Below the pieces are notes generated by a model. That model made no database searches, was not told the DNA's origin, and saw nothing but the letters and a program-made list of their open reading frames with translations. From Delphinus delphis (taxonomy: Eukaryota > Chordata > Mammalia > Artiodactyla > Delphinidae): a DNA stretch of 64,000 nt. The position numbers were made by a program, and so were the translations under genes. The DNA is taken from the NCBI RefSeq assembly GCF_949987515.2, contig NW_027192650.1, positions 930,001-994,000 of the forward strand, read 5' to 3'. Below are positions 24,601 to 35,901 of the stretch, piece by piece (positions within the stretch are counted from its first letter, which is position 1; every line of letters begins with the position of its first letter).

Positions 24601-25220
24601 CTAACCCGCGCCCTCACACGCACGCTCCCCCTAAAGCTTTGCCGTACCCTCACCTGGACCCTAAACCGTCCCCGTCCCCTAACCCTAACCCTAGCCCGAA
24701 CCCTAACCCTAACCCTTCCCCGAAGCCTGACCCTCAACCGTCGCCTAATCCTAACCCGTACGCTAACACTAACCCGCGCCCTCACACGCACGCTCCCCCT
24801 AAAGCGTTGCCATACCCTCACCTGGACCCTAAACCGTCCCCGTCCCTTAACCCTAACCCTAGCCCGAACCCTAACCCTAACCCTTCCCCGAAGCCTGACC
24901 CTCACCCGTCCCCTAATCCTAACCCGTACGCTAACACTAACCCGCGCCCTCACATGCACGCTACCCCTGAAGCGTTGCCGTACCCTCACCTGGACCCTAA
25001 ACCGTCCCCGTCCCCTAACCCTAACCCTAGCCCGAACCCTAACCCTGACCCTTCCCCGAAGCCTGACCCTCACCCGTCCCCTAATCCTAACCCGTACGCT
25101 AACACTAACCCGCGCCCTCACACGCACGCTCCCCCTAAAGCGTTGCCGTACCCTCACCTGGACCCTAAACCGTCCCCTTCCCCTAACCCTAACCCTAGCC
25201 CGAACCCTAACCCTGACCCT

Positions 25221-25230
25221 TCCCCGAGCC
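25221..25230 (+). other. 1-bp deletion near 25227
   Basis: CCCCGAGCC replaces CCCCGAAGCC. Duplicated at about 40170 (offset 14943). Confidence 0.85.
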
Positions 25231-25315
25231 TGACCCTCACCCGTCCCCGATTCCTAACCCGTACGCTAACACTAACCCACGCCCTCACACGCACGCTCCC
25301 CCTAAAGCGTTGCCG

Positions 25316-25326
25316 TATCCTACCTG
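25316..25326 (+). other. 1-bp deletion near 25321
   Basis: ATCCTACCTGG, the 1312-type C loss with an adjacent C to T change. Duplicated at about 40264. Confidence 0.85.
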
Positions 25327-27117
25327 GACCCTAAACCGTCCCCGTCCCCTAACCCTAACCCTAGCCCGAACCCTAACCCTGACCCTTCCCCGAAGCCTGA
25401 CCCTCACCCGTGCCCTAATCCTAACCCGTACGCTAACACTAACCCACGCCCTCACACGCACGCTCCCCCTAAAGCGTTGCCGTACCCTCACCTGGACCCT
25501 AAACCGTCCCCGTCCCCTAACCCTAACCCTAGCCCGAACCCTAACCCTGACCCTTCCCCGAAGCCTGACCCTCACCCGTGCCCTAATCCTAACCCGTACG
25601 CTAACACTAACCCGCACCCTCACACGCACGCTCCCCCTAAAGCGTTGCCATACCCTCACCTGGACCCTAAACCGTCCCCGTCAGCTAACCCTAACCCTAG
25701 CCCGAACCCTAACCCTGACCCTTCCCCGAAGCCTGACCCTCACCCGTCCCCTAATCCTAACCCGTACGCTAACACTAACCCGCGCCCTCACACGCACGCG
25801 CCCCCTAAAGCGTTGCCGTACCCTCACCTGGACCCTAAACCGTCTCCGTCCCCTAACTCTAACCCTAGCCCGAACCCTAACCCTAACCCTTCCCCGAAGC
25901 CTGACCCTCACCCGTCGCCTAATCCTAACCCGTACGCTAACACTAACCCGCGCCCTCACACGCACGCTGCCCCTAAAGCGTTGCCGTACCCTCACCTGGA
26001 CCCTAAACCGTCCCCATCCTCTAACCCTAATCCTAGCCCGAACCCTAACCCTAATCCTTCACCGAAGCCTGACACTCACCCGTCCCCTAATCCTAACCCA
26101 TACGCTAACACTAACCCGCGCCCTCACACGCACGCTCCCCCTAAAGCGTTGCCGTACCCTCACCTGGACCCTAAACGGTCCCCGTCCCCTAACCCTAACC
26201 CTAGCCCGAACCCTAACCCTGACCCTTCCCCGAAGCCTGACACTCACCCGTCCCCTAATCCTAACCCGTACGCTAACACTAACCCGCGCCCTCACACGCA
26301 CGCTCCCCCTAAAGCGTTGCCGTACCCTCACCTGGACCCTAAACCGTCCCCGTCCCCTAACCCTAACCCTAGCCCGAACCCTACCCCTAACATTTCCCCG
26401 AAGCCTGACCCTCACCCGTCCCCTAATCCTAACCCGTACGCTAACACAAACCCGCGTCCTCACACGCACGCTCCCCCTAAAGCGTTGCCGTACCCTCACC
26501 TGGACCGTAAACCGTCCCCGTCCCCTAACCCTAACCCTAGCCCGAACCCTAACCCTGACCCTTCCCCGAAGCCTGACCCTCACCCGTCCCCTAATCCTAA
26601 CCCGTACACTAACACTAACCCGCGCCCTCACACGCACGCTCCCCCTAAAGCGTTGCCGTACCCTCACCTGGACCCTAAACTGTCCCCGTCCCCTAACCCT
26701 AACCCTAGCCCAAACCCTAACCCTAACCCTTCCCCGAAGCCTGACACTCACCCATCCCCTAATCCTAACCCGTACGCTAACACTAACCCGCGCCCTCACA
26801 CGCACGCTACCCCTAAAGCGTTGCCGTACCCTCACCTGGACCCTAAACCGTCCCCGTCCCCTAAACCTAACCCTAGCCCGAACCCTATCCCTAACCCTTC
26901 CCCGAAGCCTGACCCTCACTCGTCCCCTAATCCTAACCCGTACGCTAACACTAACCCGCGCCCTCACACGCACGCTCCCCCTAAAGCGTTGCCGTACCCT
27001 CACCTGGACCCTAAACCGTCCCAGTCCACTAACCCTAACCCTAGCCCGAACCCTAACCCTAAACCTTCCCCGAAGCCTGACCCTCACCCGTCCCCTAATC
27101 CTAACCCGTACGCTAAC

Positions 27118-29972
27118 ACAAACCGCGCCCTCACACGCACGCTCCCCCTAAAGCATTGCCGTACCCTCACCTGGACCCTAAACCGTCCCCGTCCCCTAAC
27201 CCTAACCCTAGCCCGAACCCTAACCCTAACCCTTCCCCGAAGCCTGACCCTCACCCGTCCCCTAATCCTAACCCGTACGCTAACACTAACCCGCTTCCTC
27301 ACACGCACGCTCCCCCTAAAGCATTGCCATACCCTCACCTGGACCCTAAACCGTCCCCGTCCCCTAGCCCTAACCCTAGCCCGAACCCTAAGCTTACCCC
27401 TTCCCCGAAGCCTGACCCTCAACCGTCCCCTAATCTTAACCCGTACGGTAACACTAACCCGCGCCTTCACACGCACGCTCCCCCTAAAGCGTTCCCGTAC
27501 CCTCACCTGGACCCTAAACCGTCCCCGTACCCTAACCCTAACCCTAGCCCGAACCCTTACCCTAACCCTTCCCCGAAGCCTGACCCTCACCAGTCCCCTA
27601 ATCCTAACCCGTACGCTAACACTAACCCGCGCCCTCACACGCACGCTCCCCCTAAAGCGTTGCCGTACCCTCACCTGGACCCTAAACCGTCCCCGTCCCC
27701 TAACCCTAACCCTAGCCCGAACCCTAACCCTAACCCTTCCCCGAAGCCTGACCCTCACCCATCCCCTAATCCTAACCCGTACGCTAACAATACCCCACGC
27801 CCTCACACGCACGCTCCCCCTAAAGCATTGCCGTACCCTCACCTGGACCCTAAACCGTCCCCGTCCCCTAAACCTAACCCTAGCCCGAACCCTAACCCTG
27901 ACCCTTCCCCGAAGCCTGACCCTCACCCGTCCCCTAATCCTAACCCGTACGCTAACACTAACCCGTGCCCTCACACGCACGCTCCCCCTAAAGCGTTGCC
28001 GTACCCTCACCTGGACCCTAAACCGTCCCCGTCCCCTAACCCTAACCGTAGCCCGAACCCTAACCCTGACCCTTCCCCGAAGCCTGACCCTCACCCGTCC
28101 CCTAATCCTAACCCGTACGCTAACACTAACCCGCGCCCTCACACGCACGCTCCCCCTAAAGCGTTGCCGTACCCTCACCTGGACCCTAAACCGTCCCCGT
28201 CCCCTAACCCTAACCCTAGCCCGAACCCTAACCCTGACCCTTGCCCGAAGCCTGACTCTCACCCGTCCCCTAATCCTACCCAGTACGCTAACACTAACCC
28301 GCGCCCTCACACGCACGCTCCCCCTAAAGCGTTGCCGTACCCTCACCTGGACCGTAAACCGTCCCCGTCCCCTAACCCTAACCCTAGCCCGAACCCTAAC
28401 CCTAACATTTCCCCGAAGCCTGACCCTCACCCGTCCCCTAATCCTAACCCGTACGCTAACACTAACCCGGGCCCTCACACGCACGCTCCCCCTAAAGCGT
28501 TGCCGTACCCTCACCTGGACCCTAAACCGTCCCCGTCCCCTAAACCTAACCCTAGCCCGAACCCTAACCCTAACATTTCCCCGAAGCCTGACCCTCACCC
28601 GTCCCCTAATCCTAACCCGTACGCTAACACAAACCCGCGTCCTCACACGCACGCTCCCCCTAAAGCGTTGCCGTACCCTCACCTGGACCGTAAACCGTAC
28701 CCGTCCCCTAACCCTAACCCTAGCCCGAACCCTAACCCTGACCCTTCCCCGAAGCCTCACCCTCACCCGTCCCCTAATCCTAACCCGTACGCTAACACTA
28801 ACCCGCGCCCTCACACGCACGCTCCCCCTAAAGCGTTGCCGTACCCTCACCTGGACCCTAAACCGTCCCCGTCCCCTAACCCTAACCCTAGCCCGAACCC
28901 TAACCCTAACCCTTCCCCGAAGCCTGACACTCACCCATCCCCTAATCCTAACCCGTACGCTAACACTAACCCACGCCCTCACACGCACGCTCCCGCTAAA
29001 GCGTTGCCGTACCCTCACCTGGACCCTAAACCGTCCCCGTCCCCTAAACCTAACCCTAGCCCGAACCCTAACCCTAACCCTTCCCCGAAGCCTGACCCTC
29101 AACCGTCGCCTAATCCTAACCCGTACGCTAACACTAACCCGCGCCCTCACACGCACGCTCCCCCTAAAGCGTTGCCGTACCCTCACCTGGACCCTAAACC
29201 GTCCCCGTCCCCTAACCCTAACCCTAGCCCGAACCCTAACCCTAACCCTTCCCCGAAGCCTGACCCTCAACCGTCCCCTAATCCTAACCCGTACGGTAAC
29301 ACTAACCCGCGCCTTCACACGCACGCTCCCCCTAAAGCGTTCCCGTACCCTCACCTGGACCCTAAACCGTCCCCGTCCCCTAACCCTAACCCTAGCCCGA
29401 ACCCTAACCCTAACCCTTCCCCGAAGCCTGACCCTCACCAGTCCCCTAATCCTAACCCGTACGCTAACACTAACCCGCGCCCCCACACGCACGCTCCCCC
29501 TAAAGCGTTGCCGTACCCTCACCTGGACCCTAAACCGTCCCCGTCCCCTAACCCTAACCCTAGCCCAAACCCTAACCCTAACCCTTCCCCGGAGCCTGAC
29601 CCTCACCCGTCCCCTAATCCTAACCCGTACGCTAACCCTAACCCGCGCCCTCTCACGCACGCTCCCCCTAAAGCGTTGCCGTACCCACACCTGGACCCTA
29701 AACCGTCCCCGTCCCCTAACCCTAACCCTAGCCCGAACCCTAACCCTGAACCTTCCCCGAAGCCTGACCCTCACCCGTCCCATAATCCTAACCCGTACGC
29801 TAACACTAACCCGTGCCCTCACACGCACGCTCCCCCTAAAGCGTTGCCGTACCCTCACCTGGACCCTAAACCGTCCCAGTCCACTAACCCTAACCCTAGC
29901 CCGAACCCTAACCCTAACCCTTCCCCGAAGCCTGACCCTCACCCGTCCCCTAATCCTAACCCGTACGCTAAC
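27118..29972 (+). repeat. Marker-bounded block, 17 monomers
   Basis: 2855 bp, 17 monomers minus one base. It has the CGTACGGTAAC monomer 327 bp after the marker (about 27445) and a second one near 29294. From about 27818 to its end it is duplicated at 41754-43908 (offset 13936). Private variants include CTAACAATACCCC near 27785, CCTTGCCCG near 28240, CCTACCCAGTACG near 28275, CCCGGGCCC near 28467 and CCTCACCCTCAC near 28756. The equal length to the block at 17549 does not mean full homology. Confidence 0.88.
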
Positions 29973-32155
29973 ACAAACCGCGCCCTCACACGCACGCTCC
30001 CCCTAAAGCATTGCCGTACCCTCACCTGGACCCTAAACCGTCCCCGTCCCCTAACCCTAACCCTAGCCCGAACCCTAACCCTAACCCTTCCCCGAAGCCT
30101 GACCCTCACCCGTCCCCTAATCCTAACCCGTACGCTAACACTAACCCCCGCCCTCACACGCACGCTCCCCCTAAAGCATTGCCATACCCTCACCTGTACC
30201 CTAAACCGTCCCCGTCCCCTAGCCCTAACCCTAGCCCGAACCCTAAGCTTACCCCTTCCCCGAAGCCTGACCCTCACCCGTCCCCTAATCCTAACCCATA
30301 CGCTAACACTAACCCGCATCCTCACACGCACGCTCCCCCTAAAGCGTTGCCGTACCCTCACCTGGACCCTAAACCGTCCCCGTCCCCTAAACCTAACCCT
30401 AGCCCGAACCCTAACCCTGACCCTTCCCCGAAGCCTGACTCTCACCCGTCCCCTAATCCTAACACGTACGCTAACACTAACCCGCACCCTCACACGCACG
30501 CTCCCCCTAAAGCGTTGCCGTACCCTCACCTGGACCCTAAACCGTCCCCGTCCCTTAACCCTAACCCTAGCCCGAACCCTAACCCTAACCCTTCCCCGAA
30601 GCCTGACCCTCACCCGTCCCCTAATCCTAACCCGTACGCTAACACTAACCCGCGCCCTAACACGCACGCTCCCCCTAAAGCGTTGCCGTACCCTCACCTG
30701 GACCCTAAACCATCCCCGTCCCCTAACCCTAACCCTAGCCCAAACCCTAACCCTAACCCTTCCCCGAAGCCTGACCCTCACCCGTCCCCTAATCCTAACC
30801 CGTACGCTAACACTAACCCGCGCCCTCACACGCACGCTCCCCCTAAAGCGTTGCCGTACCCTCACCTGGACCCTAAACCGTCCCCGACCCCTAACCCTAA
30901 CCCTAGCCCGAACCCTAACCCTGACCCTTCCCCGAAGCCTGACCCTCACCCGTCCCCTAATCCTAACCCGTACGCTAACACTAACCCGCGCCCTCAAACG
31001 CACGCTCCCCCTAAAGCGTTGCCGTACCCTCACCTGGACCCTAAACCGTCCCCGTCCCCTAACCCTAACCCTAGCCCGAACCCTAACCCTAACATTTCCC
31101 CGAAGCCTGACCCTCACCCGTCCCCTAATCCTAACCCGTACACTAACACAAACCCGCGTCCTCACACGCACGCTCCCCCTAAAGCGTTGCCGTACCCTCA
31201 CCTGGACCGTAAACCGTCCCCGTCCCCTAACCCTAACCCTAGCCCGAACCCTAACCCTGACCCTTCCCCAAAGCCTGACCCTCACCCGTCCCCTAATCCT
31301 AACCCGTACGCTAACACTAACCCGCGCCCTCACACGCACGCTCCCCCTAAAGCGTTGCCGTACCCTCACCTGGACCCTAAACCGTCCCCGTCCCCTAACC
31401 CTAACCCTAGCCCGAACCCTAACCCTAACATTTCCCCAAAGCCTGACCCTCACCCGTCCCCTAATCCTAACCCGTACGCTAACACAAACCCGCGTCCTCA
31501 CACGCACGCTCCCCCTAAAGCGTTGCCGTACCCTCACCTGGACCGTAAACCGTACCCGTCCCCTAACCCTAACCCTAGCCCGAACCCTAACCCTGACCCT
31601 TCCCCGAAGCCTCACCCTCACCCGTCCCCTAATCCTAACCCGTACGCTAACACTAACCCGCGCCCTCACACGCACGCTCCCCCTAAAGCGTTGCCGTACC
31701 CTCACCTGGACCCTAAACCGTCCCCGTCCCCTAACCCTAACCCTAGCCCGAACCCTAACCCTAACCCTTCCCCGAAGCCTGACACTCACCCATCCCCTAA
31801 TCCTAACCCGTACGCTAACACTAACCCGCGCCCTCACACGCACGCTCCCCCTAAAGCGTTGCCGTACCCTCACCTGGACCCTAAACCGTCTCCGTCCCCT
31901 AAACCTAACCCTAGCCCGAACCCTAACCCTAACCCTTCCCCGAAGCCTGACCCTCACTCGTCCCCTAATCCTAACCCGTACACTAACACTAACCCGCGCC
32001 CTCACACGCACGCTCCCCCTAAAACGTTGCCGTACCCTCACCTGGACCCTAAACCGTCCCAGTCCACTAACCCTAACCCTAGCCCGAACCCTAACCCTAA
32101 GCCTTCCCCGAAGCCTGACCCTCACCCGTCCCCTAATCCTAACCCGTACGCTAAC
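29973..32155 (+). repeat. Marker-bounded block, 13 monomers
   Basis: 2183 bp, 13 monomers minus one base. The first two monomers (CACCTGTACCC near 30191, CCTAGCCC near 30217, AAGCTTACC near 30244) match the start of the block at 43909. At about 30255 the sequence switches to a copy of 18503 onward (offset 11752). The block is repeated as part of the next one at offset 2519. Confidence 0.88.
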
Positions 32156-34674
32156 ACAAACCGCGCCCTCACACGCACGCTCCCCCTAAAGCATTGCCGT
32201 ACACTCACCTGGACCCTAAACCGTCCCCGTCCCCTAACCCTAACCCTAGCCCGAACCCTAACCCTAACCCTTCCCCGAAGCCTGACCCTCACCCATCCCC
32301 TAATCCTAACCCGTACGCTAACACTAACCTTCGCCCTCACACGCATGCTCCCCCTAAAGCGTTGCCGTACCCTCACCTGGACCCTAAACCGTCCAGGTCC
32401 CCTAAACCTAACCCTAGCCCGAACCCTAACCCTGACCCTTCCCCGAAGCCTGACCCTCACCCGTCCCCTAATCCTAACCCGTACGCTAACACTAACCCGC
32501 GCCCTCACACGCACGCTCCTCCTAAAGCGTTGCCGTACCCTCACCTGGACCCTAAACCGTCCCCGTCCCCTAACCCTAACCCTAGCCCGAACCCTAACCC
32601 TAACCCTTCCCCGAAGCCTGACCCTCACCCGTCCCCTAATCCTAACCCGTACGCTAACACTAACCCCCGCCCTCACACGCACGCTCCCCCTAAAGCATTG
32701 CCATACCCTCACCTGTACCCTAAACCGTCCCCGTCCCCTAGCCCTAACCCTAGCCCGAACCCTAAGCTTACCCCTTCCCCGAAGCCTGACCCTCACCCGT
32801 CCCCTAATCCTAACCCATACGCTAACACTAACCCGCATCCTCACACGCACGCTCCCCCTAAAGCGTTGCCGTACCCTCACCTGGACCCTAAACCGTCCCC
32901 GTCCCCTAAACCTAACCCTAGCCCGAACCCTAACCCTGACCCTTCCCCGAAGCCTGACTCTCACCCGTCCCCTAATCCTAACACGTACGCTAACACTAAC
33001 CCGCACCCTCACACGCACGCTCCCCCTAAAGCGTTGCCGTACCCTCACCTGGACCCTAAACCGTCCCCGTCCCTTAACCCTAACCCTAGCCCGAACCCTA
33101 ACCCTAACCCTTCCCCGAAGCCTGACCCTCACCCGTCCCCTAATCCTAACCCGTACGCTAACACTAACCCGCGCCCTAACACGCACGCTCCCCCTAAAGC
33201 GTTGCCGTACCCTCACCTGGACCCTAAACCATCCCCGTCCCCTAACCCTAACCCTAGCCCAAACCCTAACCCTAACCCTTCCCCGAAGCCTGACCCTCAC
33301 CCGTCCCCTAATCCTAACCCGTACGCTAACACTAACCCGCGCCCTCACACGCACGCTCCCCCTAAAGCGTTGCCGTACCCTCACCTGGACCCTAAACCGT
33401 CCCCGACCCCTAACCCTAACCCTAGCCCGAACCCTAACCCTGACCCTTCCCCGAAGCCTGACCCTCACCCGTCCCCTAATCCTAACCCGTACGCTAACAC
33501 TAACCCGCGCCCTCAAACGCACGCTCCCCCTAAAGCGTTGCCGTACCCTCACCTGGACCCTAAACCGTCCCCGTCCCCTAACCCTAACCCTAGCCCGAAC
33601 CCTAACCCTAACATTTCCCCGAAGCCTGACCCTCACCCGTCCCCTAATCCTAACCCGTACACTAACACAAACCCGCGTCCTCACACGCACGCTCCCCCTA
33701 AAGCGTTGCCGTACCCTCACCTGGACCGTAAACCGTCCCCGTCCCCTAACCCTAACCCTAGCCCGAACCCTAACCCTGACCCTTCCCCAAAGCCTGACCC
33801 TCACCCGTCCCCTAATCCTAACCCGTACGCTAACACTAACCCGCGCCCTCACACGCACGCTCCCCCTAAAGCGTTGCCGTACCCTCACCTGGACCCTAAA
33901 CCGTCCCCGTCCCCTAACCCTAACCCTAGCCCGAACCCTAACCCTAACATTTCCCCAAAGCCTGACCCTCACCCGTCCCCTAATCCTAACCCGTACGCTA
34001 ACACAAACCCGCGTCCTCACACGCACGCTCCCCCTAAAGCGTTGCCGTACCCTCACCTGGACCGTAAACCGTACCCGTCCCCTAACCCTAACCCTAGCCC
34101 GAACCCTAACCCTGACCCTTCCCCGAAGCCTCACCCTCACCCGTCCCCTAATCCTAACCCGTACGCTAACACTAACCCGCGCCCTCACACGCACGCTCCC
34201 CCTAAAGCGTTGCCGTACCCTCACCTGGACCCTAAACCGTCCCCGTCCCCTAACCCTAACCCTAGCCCGAACCCTAACCCTAACCCTTCCCCGAAGCCTG
34301 ACACTCACCCATCCCCTAATCCTAACCCGTACGCTAACACTAACCCGCGCCCTCACACGCACGCTCCCCCTAAAGCGTTGCCGTACCCTCACCTGGACCC
34401 TAAACCGTCTCCGTCCCCTAAACCTAACCCTAGCCCGAACCCTAACCCTAACCCTTCCCCGAAGCCTGACCCTCACTCGTCCCCTAATCCTAACCCGTAC
34501 ACTAACACTAACCCGCGCCCTCACACGCACGCTCCCCCTAAAACGTTGCCGTACCCTCACCTGGACCCTAAACCGTCCCAGTCCACTAACCCTAACCCTA
34601 GCCCGAACCCTAACCCTAAGCCTTCCCCGAAGCCTGACCCTCACCCGTCCCCTAATCCTAACCCGTACGCTAAC
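32156..34674 (+). repeat. Marker-bounded block, 15 monomers (recent duplicate)
   Basis: 2519 bp, 15 monomers minus one base. It follows the block at 20404 until about 32490 (CCAGGTCCCC near 32392), then jumps to a copy of about 29980 onward, so 29.98-32.49 and 32.50-35.01 kb form a tandem duplication of exactly 15 monomers. The in-frame translations of the two copies show no difference over about 2.2 kb, which argues for a very recent event or an assembly duplication. Confidence 0.88.
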
Positions 34675-35571
34675 ACAAACCGCGCCCTCACACGCACGCT
34701 CCCCCTAAAGCATTGCCGTACACTCACCTGGACCCTAAACCGTCCCCGTCCCCTAACCCTAACCCTAGCCCGAACCCTAACCCTAACCCTTCCCCGAAGC
34801 CTGACCCTCACCCATCCCCTAATCCTAACCCGTACGCTAACACTAACCTTCGCCCTCACACGCATGCTCCCCCTAAAGCGTTGCCGTACCCTCACCTGGA
34901 CCCTAAACCGTCCAGGTCCCCTAAACCTAACCCTAGCCCGAACCCTAACCCTGACCCTTCCCCGAAGCCTGACCCTCACCCGTCCCCTAATCCTAACCCG
35001 TACGCTAACACTAACCCATGCCCTCACACGCACGCTCCCCCTAAAGCATTGCCGTACCCTCACCTGGACCCTAAACCGTCCCCGTCCCCTAACCCTAACC
35101 GTAGCCCGAACCCTAACCCTGACCCTTCCCCGAAGCCTGACCCTCACCCGTCCCCTAATCCTAACCCGTACGCTAACACTAACCCGCATCCTCACACGCA
35201 CGCTCCCCCTAAAGCGTTGCCGTACCCTCACCTGGACCCTAAACCGTCCCCGTCCCCTAAACCTAACCCTAGCCTGAACCCTAACCCTGAACCTTCCCCG
35301 AAGCCTGACCCTCACCCGTCCCCTAATCCTAACCCGTACGCTAACACTAACCCGCGCCCTCACACGCACGCTCCCCCTAATGCGTTGCCGTACCCTCATC
35401 TGGACCCTAAACCGTCCCCGTCCCCTAACCCTAACCCGAGCCCGAACCCTAACCCTGACCCTTCCCCGAAGCCTGACCCTCACCCGTCGCCTAATCCTAA
35501 CCCGTACGCTAACACTAACCCGCGCCCTCACACGCACGCTCCCGCTAAAGCATTGCCATACCCTCACCTGG

Positions 35572-35581
35572 ACCCTAACCG
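35572..35581 (+). other. 1-bp deletion near 35578 (copy of 21307)
   Basis: It has the same lesion and the same flanks as 21307, placed there by the segmental duplication. Confidence 0.85.
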
Positions 35582-35890
35582 TCCCCGTCCCCTAACCCTA
35601 ACGCTAGCCCGAACCCTAAGCCTAACCCTTCCCCGAAGCCTTACCCTCAACCGTCCCCTAATCCTAACCCGTACGGTAACACTAACCTGCGCCTTCACAC
35701 GCACGCTCCCCCTAAAGCGTTCCCGTACCCTCACCTGGACCCTAAACCGTCCCCGTCCCCTAACACTAAACCTAGCCCGAACCCTAACCCTTACCCTTCC
35801 CCGAAGCCTGACCCTCACCAGTCCCCTAATCCTAACCCGTACGCTAACACTAACCCGCGCCCTCACACGCACGCTCCCCCTAAAGCGTTG

Positions 35891-35901
35891 CCGTTCCTCA
35901 C
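35891..35901 (+). other. 1-bp deletion near 35895 (copy of 21624)
   Basis: It has the same lesion and the same flanks as 21624. Confidence 0.85.

Larger units (their letters stand above)
23425..27117 (+). repeat. Marker-bounded block, 22 monomers
   Basis: 3693 bp, 22 monomers minus three bases (marker, about 25227, about 25321). The marker here is ACAAACCGTG with an ATG-bearing ACATGCACG just after it. It is duplicated nearly base for base at 38368-41754 (offset 14943), including both 1-bp deletions and TCAGCTAACC at 25681. Its right two thirds is also homologous to 0.64-3.1 kb, so three copies of this stretch are present. Confidence 0.88.
18503..30270 (+). repeat. Segmental duplication, copy 1 (about 11.7 kb)
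   Basis: It aligns to 32774-44206 in three collinear pieces. Offset 14271 holds from about 18503 to 22150, 14943 from about 22150 to 26811 and 13936 from about 27818 to 30270. The offset changes are exactly +4 monomers and -6 monomers plus one marker base. Private point variants and 1-bp deletions are shared throughout. Edges are given to within about 40 bp because the monomers are so similar. Confidence 0.85.
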
